DNA of 64,000 bases from Variovorax sp. 54 (GTDB lineage Bacteria > Pseudomonadota > Gammaproteobacteria > Burkholderiales > Burkholderiaceae_C). Below the pieces are notes generated by a model that saw nothing but the letters and a program-made list of their open reading frames with translations, was not told the origin of the DNA and made no database searches. The stretch lies in the NCBI RefSeq assembly GCF_002754375.1, contig NZ_PEFF01000001.1, positions 1,798,001 to 1,862,000 of the forward strand, read 5' to 3'. Below, piece by piece: positions 57,345 through 64,000 of the stretch. The position numbers and the translations under genes were made by a program. Within the stretch, counting starts at the first letter, position 1. Every line of letters starts with the position of its first letter.

Positions 57345-58524
57345 GTCGCTGGGCCTCGACCAGGGCGCCCTGCTGCTCATTCGCCGCGCGCTGGCCGAAC
57401 GGCCGGTGGGGGGCGAGCTGCAGGTGCGTGGATGCTCGCCGGACTGGGAGATGCACCTCGAAGCCTGGTGCCGCAGCCAGGGGCATCCGCTGCGCTTCGA
57501 CACCGTGGAGGGACGGCCGCAAGCCCGCATCACACGCGGCCCGCATGCCGAAGGCCGGTGGCGCGATGCGCAGGCGACCGGCACGGCGCTCGGCGACATC
57601 AACGGCGCGCCCGCCGACGACGCCGAAGCAGGCTGGGGGCTGGCCGCGCGCGGCGCCACGGTCGAGGCCGGCAGCCCGAATTTCTTCTTTGCGCTGCACC
57701 GCCGCCACGAGCTCTGGGCCGCGACGGCGGGCGAGCTCTACCGGCAGGCCGCGGCCGCCCAATGGGACCCGGCCACCGCCATCGAGTGGGATGCCGAGTT
57801 CGACCTGCCGCCCGCCATCGAAGCCGCCGTGATACAGGTGATGACGTACCTCATCGAGAACGAGAACGCCGCGCTGCTCGTGCCTGCGCGGCACCTCGGG
57901 CAGATCCACCCGCACTTTCGCGAGGTGCTGCAACTGCTGGCGCTGCAGTGCGCCGACGAGGCGCGGCATGTCGAGGTGTTCACGCGGCGCGCCACGCTGC
58001 GCGGCCACGAGCCTGCGCTGTCGACGGCCGGCGGGCAGGCGTCGCTGCGCACGCTGTTCGATGCACCGGATTTCTCGGTCGCCACCTTCCTGCTCGCCGT
58101 GCTGGGCGAGGGCAGCTTCGTGAACCTGCTGAACTTCCTGCAGGCGAACGCGCCCGACCCGGTAACGCGGCAGATCGCGCGGCTCACCGCGCGCGACGAG
58201 GCGCGGCACGTGGCCTTCGGCATGGCGCATCTGGAATACCGGCTCTCGGTGCAGCCCGACTACCAGGCCACGTTGCGCAACGCGATCGAGGTGCGCTACG
58301 ACGCGCTCGCCAGCACCGCGGGGCTCAACGAGGAAGTGTTCGATGCGCTGGTGCTGCTGGCGGCCGGCGAGTTGTCGCCAGGCGCCGTCGCGCGCGGCCA
58401 CGCGGCCGTGCAGCAGCTGCAGCGCGACATGGCCGCGGGCCGGCGTGCGCGCCTCGCGCGGCTGGGCTTCGGGCGCGACGAGGCGGAGCGGCTTTCCGCG
58501 CTGCACACGCGCAACTTCATGTGA
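57310..58524 (+). CDS. TusA-like / ferritin-like di-iron fusion protein
   Basis: 404 residues from the ATG at 57310, inside the end of the previous gene. Residues about 9-65 look like a TusA/SirA domain ([33 protein letters not shown]), but the Cys-Pro of active TusA is Asp17-Gln18. Residues about 165-320 form a ferritin-like four-helix bundle with carboxylates at E183/E185, ExxH at 217-220, E267, and ExxH at 297-300, a complete di-iron ligand set. I know of no named protein with this architecture. It is followed by selB 13 bp on. Confidence 0.75.
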   Translation: MAPSSTPTIDIESLGLDQGALLLIRRALAERPVGGELQVRGCSPDWEMHLEAWCRSQGHPLRFDTVEGRPQARITRGPHAEGRWRDAQATGTALGDINGAPADDAEAGWGLAARGATVEAGSPNFFFALHRRHELWAATAGELYRQAAAAQWDPATAIEWDAEFDLPPAIEAAVIQVMTYLIENENAALLVPARHLGQIHPHFREVLQLLALQCADEARHVEVFTRRATLRGHEPALSTAGGQASLRTLFDAPDFSVATFLLAVLGEGSFVNLLNFLQANAPDPVTRQIARLTARDEARHVAFGMAHLEYRLSVQPDYQATLRNAIEVRYDALASTAGLNEEVFDALVLLAAGELSPGAVARGHAAVQQLQRDMAAGRRARLARLGFGRDEAERLSALHTRNFM

Positions 58525-58537
58525 CGAGAACGACACG

Positions 58538-60448
58538 ATGATCATCGGCACCGCCGGCCACATCGACCACGGCAAGACCACGCTGGTGCGCGCGCTCACG
58601 GGCGTCGACACCGACCGCCTGCCCGAGGAGAAACGGCGCGGCATCTCCATCGAGCTGGGCTACGCCTACCTGCACGCGCCCGACGGCGTATCGCTGGGCT
58701 TCGTCGACGTGCCGGGCCACGAGCGCCTGCTGCACACCATGCTGGCCGGCGCCACCGGCATCGACCACGCGCTGCTGGTGGTGGCAGCCGACGACGGCGT
58801 GATGCCGCAGACGCGCGAGCACCTCGCCGTGGTCGCGCTGCTCGGCGTGCGCGAGGCCACGGTGGCGCTCACCAAGACCGACCGGCTCGATGCCGCCACG
58901 CGCGATGCACGGCTGGCCGAGGTGCGCGCCGAGATCGCTGCGCTGCTCGCGCCCACGCCCTTCGCGCAGGCGCCGGTGTTCCCGGTGGCCGCGACCACCG
59001 GCGAGGGCATCGACGCGCTGCGCGAACGGCTGCTGGCCGTGGCGCGCGGCAACCCGACGCGCGCCGACGACCTCGCGTTCCGGCTCGCGGCCGATCGCGC
59101 CTTCACGCTGTCCGGTGTCGGCACCGTGGTGACCGGCACGGTCCACAGCGGCACGGTGCGCATCGGCGACGAACTGACGCTCGCGCCGCGTGCGCGCCCG
59201 GTGCGCGTGCGCGGCATCCACGCGCAGAACCGGGCCGCCGAGACGGCGCATGCGGGCCAGCGCTGCGCGCTCGCATTGGCCGGGCTCGCGAAGGACGAGG
59301 TGCACCGCGGCGACTGGGTCTGCGCGCCCGCCATCGCGCTGGCCACCGCGCGCATCGACGTACTGCTCACGCTGTCGCCCGACGAGGCGCGCGCCCTGCG
59401 CTCGGGCGCCACGGTGCACGCACACTTGGGCGCCAGCGACGTGATGGCCTCGGTCGCGCTGCTCGACCGCGAGGCACTGGCACCGGGCGAGACGGCGCTG
59501 GCGCAGTTGGTGCTGCGCGAACCGGTCGGCGCCTGGCACGGCGATCGCGGCGTGCTGCGCGACGCGTCGGCCAGCCGCACCGTGGCCGGCGTGCGCGTGC
59601 TCGACCCCTTCGCGCCGGTGCGCTACCGGCGCACGCCCGAACGGCTGCGCACGCTCGCGGCCTGGGCCGTCGACGAGCGCGATGCCTGCGTCGCCGCACT
59701 GCTGCACCACGCGCCGCTCGGCCTCGACACCGCGCGCCTCGCGCAAGCGCTCTCGCTGCCCGGCGAGGCCGCCCTGCCGCTGCCCGCCGATGCAGTGCGC
59801 ATCGGCGCGACCGCCATCGCGCAGTCGCACCTCGACACGCTGCAGACACAGATCGTCGACCGCCTTTCTGACTTTCACCGCGACGCGCCCGACGAGGTCG
59901 GCCCCGATGCGCGACGCCTCAAGCGGCTGGTCGCCCCGCGCACCGACGACGCGCTGTGGCGCCATGCGATCGACGCGCTGCTGGCGCGTGCGGCGCTCGC
60001 GCGCAGCGGCACCTGGCTGCACCTGCCCGACCATGCGGCGCGGCTCGGCGAGGCCGAACAGAAGCTCGCGCAGAAGCTGCTGCCCATGCTGGCCGACGGT
60101 GGCTTCGACCCGCCGTGGGTGCGCGACCTCGCGAAAGATTGCGCCGTGGGCGAGCCGCTGGTGCGCCAGACGCTCGCGAGCCTCGCGCGGCGCGGCGAGA
60201 CCTTCCAGGTGGTGAAAGACTTGTACTATCCGCTCGCGACCGTCGAACGGCTGGCCGCGCTCGCGCGCGACTGCCTCGACGGGCCCGAAGGCCTGCAGGC
60301 CGCGAGCTTTCGCGACGCCACCGGCCTGGGCCGCAAGCGCGCGATCCAGCTGCTGGAATTTTTCGACCGCGTGGGTTTCACGCGGCGGGTGAAGGACGCG
60401 CACTTGCTGCGCCCCGACACCCCGTTGTTCGACGCGATGCAGCGATGA
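58538..60448 (+). CDS. selB: Selenocysteine-specific elongation factor SelB
   Basis: 636 residues. G1 motif [10 protein letters not shown], effector region [14 protein letters not shown]3 DVPGHE and G4 TKTD identify a translational GTPase. Domains 2-3 follow, and the C-terminal winged helices (about 430-636), which bind SECIS RNA, end in [22 protein letters not shown]. Delivers Sec-tRNA to the ribosome at the UGA of fdnG. Confidence 0.97.
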   Translation: MIIGTAGHIDHGKTTLVRALTGVDTDRLPEEKRRGISIELGYAYLHAPDGVSLGFVDVPGHERLLHTMLAGATGIDHALLVVAADDGVMPQTREHLAVVALLGVREATVALTKTDRLDAATRDARLAEVRAEIAALLAPTPFAQAPVFPVAATTGEGIDALRERLLAVARGNPTRADDLAFRLAADRAFTLSGVGTVVTGTVHSGTVRIGDELTLAPRARPVRVRGIHAQNRAAETAHAGQRCALALAGLAKDEVHRGDWVCAPAIALATARIDVLLTLSPDEARALRSGATVHAHLGASDVMASVALLDREALAPGETALAQLVLREPVGAWHGDRGVLRDASASRTVAGVRVLDPFAPVRYRRTPERLRTLAAWAVDERDACVAALLHHAPLGLDTARLAQALSLPGEAALPLPADAVRIGATAIAQSHLDTLQTQIVDRLSDFHRDAPDEVGPDARRLKRLVAPRTDDALWRHAIDALLARAALARSGTWLHLPDHAARLGEAEQKLAQKLLPMLADGGFDPPWVRDLAKDCAVGEPLVRQTLASLARRGETFQVVKDLYYPLATVERLAALARDCLDGPEGLQAASFRDATGLGRKRAIQLLEFFDRVGFTRRVKDAHLLRPDTPLFDAMQR

Positions 60449-60476
60449 CAGGGTCATCGCAAGCACCGTGGTTCAT

Positions 60477-60569
60477 GGGGGGGAATCGTCCCTGGTGGGG
60501 CGGCTGGGCTTCAAACCCAGTGGGTGGCGCCAGTCGTCGCCGGGAGGGTTCGACTCCCTCTCCCTTCCG
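60477..60569 (+). tRNA. selC: tRNA-Sec (anticodon UCA)
   Basis: 93 nt. An 8-bp acceptor stem (GGGGGGGA with TCCCTTCC, two G-U pairs), anticodon stem CTGGG/CCCAG with loop CTTCAAA giving anticodon TCA, a long variable arm, and T-arm GAGGG-TTCGACT-CCCTC. The D-arm GGTGGGGC lines up base for base in length with E. coli selC. The discriminator is G; CCA is not fully encoded (GCCC follows). It lies 28 bp after selB. Confidence 0.95.
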
Positions 60570-60589
60570 CCCGCTTCTGCTGTCTTGCG

Positions 60590-60702
60590 CCTTCCCCTTT
60601 CGGGGGAAGGTTGGGATGGGGGCATGCGGCGTTCGCATGATGGCTGTGCCTGATCGATCGCCGCGTGCCCCCACCCCTGCCCTCCCCCAGCGGGGGAGGG
60701 AG
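60590..60702. repeat. REP/BIME-like paired palindrome, copy 4
   Basis: Units CCTTCCCCTTTCGGGGGAAGG...GGGATGGGGG and GTGCCCCCACCCCTGCC...CCCCCAGCGGGGGAGGG face each other around a spacer with GATCGATCGCCGC. Same subfamily as copy 2 at 19176. It lies between tRNA-Sec and the convergent selD gene, where it may also end transcription. Confidence 0.75.
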
Positions 60703-60714
60703 AAACACGCGGGC

Positions 60715-61794
60715 CTACGGCAGCACGACGAGGCCCGGCGCACCGGCCTCGACGCGGCCAATCACCGCGGCCTGCCCGAAGCCCTCCTGCCGGAAGATTT
60801 CGAGCACTGCCTCGGCCACCTCAGGCGCGCAGCTCACGAGCAAGCCACCCGAAGTCTGCGGATCAGTCACCAGCGCCTGCGCGGTGGCCGGCAGCCCTTC
60901 GTGCAATTGCACATCGCCGCCATACCCCGCCCAGTTGCGCCCCGACGCACCCGTGACCAGCCCGCCGGCCGCCATCGCGATCACGTTGTCGAGCAACGGC
61001 ACGCGCGACCACTCGACCACCGCCGTGAGCCCCGCGCCGCGCGCGAGTTCGAGCGTGTGACCGGCCAGACCGAAGCCGGTGACGTCGGTCAGCGCATGCA
61101 CGCCGTCGAGCGCCGAGAGCGCGATGCCGGGCGTGTTGAGCTTGGTGGTGTTCTCGATGAGCTGGCGGTAGCCGGCCTCGGACAGCTGCTGCTTCTTGAG
61201 CGCCGCCGACAGCACGCCCACGCCCAGCGGCTTGCCGAGCACCAGCACGTCGCCGGCCTGCGCGTCGGCGTTACGCCGCACGCGCTTGGGGTGCACCAGC
61301 CCCATCGCGACCAGCCCGTAGATCGGCTCGACCGAATCGATGGTGTGGCCGCCCGCAATGGGAATGCCGGCCGCGCGGCACACGTCCTGCCCGCCGCGCA
61401 CGATCTCGGCGATGACTTCCACTGGCAGCTGGTTGATCGGCATGGCGACCAGCGCCAGCGCCATGATCGGGCGTCCGCCCATCGCATACACGTCGCTGAT
61501 CGCGTTGGTCGCGGCGATGCGGCCGAACTCGTAGGGGTCGTCCACGATGGGCATGAAGAAGTCGGTGGTGGCGATCAGCGCCTGCTCGTCGTTGAGCCGG
61601 TAGACTGCCGCGTCGTCGGCGGTCTCGATGCCGACCATGAGTTCGGGCGGAATCAGCCCGCCCGCATGGTTCTTGAGGATCTGCGACAGCACGCCCGGCG
61701 CAATCTTGCAGCCGCAGCCGCCCCCATGCGAGAAGCTGGTGAGCCGCAGCGGCGCCAACGGATTCAGGAGCTTGGAAGGTGCGGCTTCGATCAT
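60715..61794 (-). CDS. selD: Selenide, water dikinase (selenophosphate synthase)
   Basis: 359 residues. The catalytic N-terminus is HGGGCGCKIAPGVL with Cys27 and Lys30, corresponding to Cys17 and Lys20 of E. coli SelD. ATP/metal motifs include ADDAAVYRL, TTDFFMPIVDDPYEFGRIAATNAISDVYAMGG and GGHTIDSVEPIYG. Makes selenophosphate for SelA. Catalytic residue is Cys, not Sec. An ATG at 61794 was used; a TTG 11 codons upstream is an alternative and neither has a clear ribosome site. It is transcribed toward selB/tRNA-Sec. Confidence 0.97.
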   Translation of the reverse strand: MIEAAPSKLLNPLAPLRLTSFSHGGGCGCKIAPGVLSQILKNHAGGLIPPELMVGIETADDAAVYRLNDEQALIATTDFFMPIVDDPYEFGRIAATNAISDVYAMGGRPIMALALVAMPINQLPVEVIAEIVRGGQDVCRAAGIPIAGGHTIDSVEPIYGLVAMGLVHPKRVRRNADAQAGDVLVLGKPLGVGVLSAALKKQQLSEAGYRQLIENTTKLNTPGIALSALDGVHALTDVTGFGLAGHTLELARGAGLTAVVEWSRVPLLDNVIAMAAGGLVTGASGRNWAGYGGDVQLHEGLPATAQALVTDPQTSGGLLVSCAPEVAEAVLEIFRQEGFGQAAVIGRVEAGAPGLVVLP

Positions 61795-61905
61795 GGCGGC
61801 GGTTCGGTCGAATGGAACAAGCCGCAATTATCGAAGCCCGCGCCGCCGTCTGCCCGCGCGCCTGAACACACCCTTTTCTTTCTCCACTGAACGCTTCATC
61901 ACATC

Positions 61906-62769
61906 ATGCAAACGAAACAAACCGTGTCCCGGCTCGCGATCGCGCTGGCCCTGTCCCTCACCGCCGTGGGCGCCTTCGCCCAGGGCGTGCTGCGCGTGTC
62001 GGCCATTCCCGACGAGGCGCCCACCGAGCTGCAGCGCAAGTTCACGCCGCTGGGCGACTACCTGAAGAAGGAAACCGGCATGGACGTGCAGTTCACGCCC
62101 GTGACCGACTACGCCGCCGTGGTCGAGGGCCTGGCGACGAACAAGATCGACATGGCCTGGCTCGGCGGCTTCACCTTCGTGCAGGCGCGCATCCGCACCA
62201 ACGGCGGTGCGGTGCCGATCGTGCAGCGCGCGGAAGACGAGGTGTTCACCAGCAAGTTCATCGTGCCGATCGACAGCCCTGCCAAGACCCTGGCCGACCT
62301 GAAGGGCAAGACCTTCGCCTTCGGCGCGCCCTCGTCCACCTCGGGCAGCCTGATGCCGCGCTACTTTTTGCTGCAGGCCGGCATCAACCCCGAGAAGGAC
62401 TTCAAGACCGTCGCGTTCTCGGGCGCACACGACGCCACCGTGGCCTTCGTGGCCGCCTCGCGTGCCGAAGCCGGCGTGCTCAACGCGTCGGTGTGGGACA
62501 AGCTGGTCGAGTCGAAGAACCCCAACGCCGCCAAGGTGCGCGTGCTCGCGACCACGCCGACCTACTACGACTACAACTGGACGGTGCGCCCGGGCATGGA
62601 CGCGGCACTGCAGAAGAAGCTGACCGACGCCTTCCTGAAGCTCGACCCGGCCAACCCGGCGCACAAGGAGATCATGGCGCTGCAGCGCGCGAGCAAGTTC
62701 ATCCCCACCAAGTCGTCGAACTACGACGGCATCGAGACGGCGGGCAAGTCGGCAGGCCTGATCAAGTGA
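61906..62769 (+). CDS. PhnD-type ABC binding protein, putative selenate/selenite importer
   Basis: 287 residues. Signal peptide ends near GAFAQG; the mature part shows RVSAIPDEAPTELQRKFTPLGDYL, TDYAAVVEGLATNKIDMAWLGG and FGAPSSTSGSLMPRY. This family of PhnD relatives is annotated in protein family databases as putative selenate transport because it neighbours selD; experimental proof is limited. It is divergent from selD and followed by an ATPase and a PhnE-like permease. Phosphonate or phosphite transport is the alternative. Confidence 0.85.
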   Translation: MQTKQTVSRLAIALALSLTAVGAFAQGVLRVSAIPDEAPTELQRKFTPLGDYLKKETGMDVQFTPVTDYAAVVEGLATNKIDMAWLGGFTFVQARIRTNGGAVPIVQRAEDEVFTSKFIVPIDSPAKTLADLKGKTFAFGAPSSTSGSLMPRYFLLQAGINPEKDFKTVAFSGAHDATVAFVAASRAEAGVLNASVWDKLVESKNPNAAKVRVLATTPTYYDYNWTVRPGMDAALQKKLTDAFLKLDPANPAHKEIMALQRASKFIPTKSSNYDGIETAGKSAGLIK

Positions 62770-62792
62770 CTTTGATGCGTGTGGGGGGTTCA

Positions 62793-62890
62793 CCCTCACC
62801 CCAACCCTCTCCCGCCAGCGGGAGAGGGGGCCAACAGCCGGGCCCCGCTTTGCTCCCTCTCCCGCTGGCGGGAGAGGGCCGGGGTGAGGG
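62793..62890. repeat. REP/BIME-like paired palindrome, copy 5 (reversed arrangement)
   Basis: Units CCCTCACCCCAACCCTCTCCC...GGGAGAGGG (62793-62829) and CTCCCTCTCCC...GGGAGAGGGCCGGGGTGAGGG (62853-62890). The GGTGAGGG tags point outward here, opposite to copies 1 and 3. It lies between the binding-protein and ATPase genes of the transporter. Confidence 0.75.
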
Positions 62891-62914
62891 AACGGCGCCC
62901 GAAAGACCTGCAGC

Positions 62915-63727
62915 GTGAGCTTCTCCCTCGAAGCCATCGGCGTCGTCCACCCCAACGGCCAGCGCGCGCTGTCCGGCGTGACGCTGGCCGCGCACAACGG
63001 CGAGCGCATCGCCGTCATCGGGCCTTCGGGCGCGGGCAAGACCACGCTGCTGCGTGTGCTCGGCGCGGCGCTGCGGCCCGGCGAGGGCGAGGTGCAGGCG
63101 CTGGGCCAGCACCCGTGGCGGTTGTCGGCGCGTGCGCTCAAGCAGCTGCGCGCGCGCATCGGCACCGTGCACCAGGCGCCGCCGATCGCGCCACGCCTGC
63201 GCGTGGTCACGGCCGTGCTCGCGGGCCGGCTCGGCCAGTGGTCGGTGCCGCGCGCGCTGGGTTCGCTTTTCTATCCGTCCGACATCGCAGGCGCGCACGA
63301 GGCGCTGACCCGGCTCGCGCTCGAAGACCGGCTGTTCGACCGCTGCGACCGCCTCTCGGGCGGCCAGCTGCAGCGCGTGGGCATCGCGCGCGTGCTGTAC
63401 CAGCGCCCCGCGCTGCTGCTGGCGGACGAGCCGGTGTCGGCGCTCGACCCCACGCTGTCGCACGCGGCCGTGGGCCAGCTGGTCGCACAGAGCGAATCGA
63501 CCGGCGCCACGCTGGTCGCGTCGCTGCACGCAGTCGATCTGGCGCTGCGCTGGTTTCCACGCATCGTGGGCATGCGCGACGGGCAGGTCGCCTTCGACCT
63601 GCCGGCCGCCGAGGTGACGCCGGCGCTGCTCGAGGCGCTCTATGCGAGCGAAGGCGGCGTGGCGACGCAGGGGCCGCTGCCGGTCGGCACCGCCGAGCCC
63701 GCCTTCCATAGGCCGGACTGCCCGTGA
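62915..63727 (+). CDS. PhnC-type ABC transporter ATP-binding protein
   Basis: 270 residues from a GTG start at 62915, the only start giving the family N-terminus [19 protein letters not shown]. Walker [12 protein letters not shown], signature LSGGQLQR, Walker [13 protein letters not shown] and H-loop ASLHAVDLA are complete. Partner of the PhnD-like binding protein and the permease that follows. The stop overlaps the permease start (TGATG). Confidence 0.92.
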   Translation: MSFSLEAIGVVHPNGQRALSGVTLAAHNGERIAVIGPSGAGKTTLLRVLGAALRPGEGEVQALGQHPWRLSARALKQLRARIGTVHQAPPIAPRLRVVTAVLAGRLGQWSVPRALGSLFYPSDIAGAHEALTRLALEDRLFDRCDRLSGGQLQRVGIARVLYQRPALLLADEPVSALDPTLSHAAVGQLVAQSESTGATLVASLHAVDLALRWFPRIVGMRDGQVAFDLPAAEVTPALLEALYASEGGVATQGPLPVGTAEPAFHRPDCP

Positions 63728-64000
63728 TGGCGACGACGACGCTTTCTTCTCCCGCCCTGCGCGATCCGCAGGCGGGCCGCCGCCTGGCCGGCTGGCTTGC
63801 GGCGCTGGTCGTCGCATGGCCGATGCTGGCGCTCTCCGAATTCAAGCCGTGGGCGCTGTTCGGCAGCGGCAACCTTGCGGTGATCGGCGGTTTTCTCGCA
63901 GGCTTCTTTCCGCCCGACAGCTCGCCAGCTTTTCTCGCGCTGCTCGCCAAGGCCACGCTCGAGACGCTGGCCATGGCCACGGCCGGCACCGCCATGGCGC
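63727..64000 (+). CDS. PhnE-type ABC transporter permease, N-terminal part (cut by window edge)
   Basis: Only 91 codons are present. A membrane helix (LAGWLAALVVAWPMLAL), a loop with NLAVIGGFLAGFFPPDSSPAFLALL, and the start of the next helix (LETLAMATAGTAMA) match the N-terminal layout of phosphonate-type permeases. Coupled to the ATPase by TGATG. Confidence 0.85.
   Translation, partial: MATTTLSSPALRDPQAGRRLAGWLAALVVAWPMLALSEFKPWALFGSGNLAVIGGFLAGFFPPDSSPAFLALLAKATLETLAMATAGTAMA

Noticed and set aside
55355..58524. Selenoneine biosynthesis genes (senA/senB) inside the sel operon
   Set aside because: None of the three proteins resembles an EgtB-like selenoneine synthase or a selenosugar-forming glycosyltransferase.
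60468..60653. A 61-codon reading frame after selB
   Set aside because: It runs through tRNA-Sec and the REP unit; no ribosome site and no protein-like features.

Overview
The window is GC-rich, gene-dense chromosomal DNA from a beta-proteobacterium. It is most likely a Comamonadaceae member close to Variovorax. This rests on gene content (Bug/TctC-type binding protein, fkpB-ispH and radC-smr blocks, DHA2 and MHS transporters, RegB/RegA next to a bo3 oxidase, selenoprotein formate dehydrogenase) and on the intergenic palindromes; no phylogeny was computed.

Layout. 1-4904: 5' end of a glutathione S-transferase gene, a Bug solute-binding protein, a divergent XRE-cupin regulator, and a secreted M60/ImpA-type metalloprotease lipoprotein. 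5145-7558: a decayed ~2.4 kb island at the 3' end of tRNA-Ser(CGA), bounded by identical 15-bp direct repeats. It holds an SDR oxidoreductase and a divergent TetR regulator between remnants of an IS3-type transposase and a serine recombinase. 7545-12907: tRNA-Ser, serS, a PLP dehydratase, fkpB-ispH, radC, smr. 13038-18141: a CpdB-type nucleotidase lipoprotein, a truncated globin with an FAD reductase, and fabV. 18332-29114: two polar amino-acid ABC transporters, the first with a 2-oxoglutarate-type oxygenase and the second with an FAD amine oxidase. Between them lie a cupin/aldehyde dehydrogenase pair and an IclR regulator, so this stretch looks like uptake and oxidation of amines or amino acids. 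29342-39493: a HAD phosphatase, an MHS transporter, cyoABCD-SURF1-RegB-RegA, hemolysin III and slyX. 39783-47897: a lower-GC orphan gene, a DHA2 exporter with LysR regulator, an OLD-like ATPase, a lone YbbP/FtsX-type permease and a small lipoprotein.

47968-64000 is a selenium region. A formate dehydrogenase alpha subunit is read through an in-frame UGA (Sec196), with a SECIS hairpin 11 nt after the codon. Next come the beta and gamma subunits, fdhE, selA, three unusual genes, selB and tRNA-Sec(UCA). The three genes are an acyl-CoA-dehydrogenase-fold protein lacking the usual catalytic Glu, a PhnD-like binding protein with no signal peptide, and a TusA-like/ferritin-like di-iron fusion. selD lies convergently, followed by a PhnD-type ABC transporter resembling the family annotated as putative selenate importers. 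The region thus covers probable Se uptake, activation, Sec-tRNA synthesis, decoding and a selenoenzyme. The three-gene cassette is the best candidate here for an undescribed function.

Five paired palindromic REP/BIME-like units punctuate intergenic gaps, one of them between the formate dehydrogenase alpha and beta genes.
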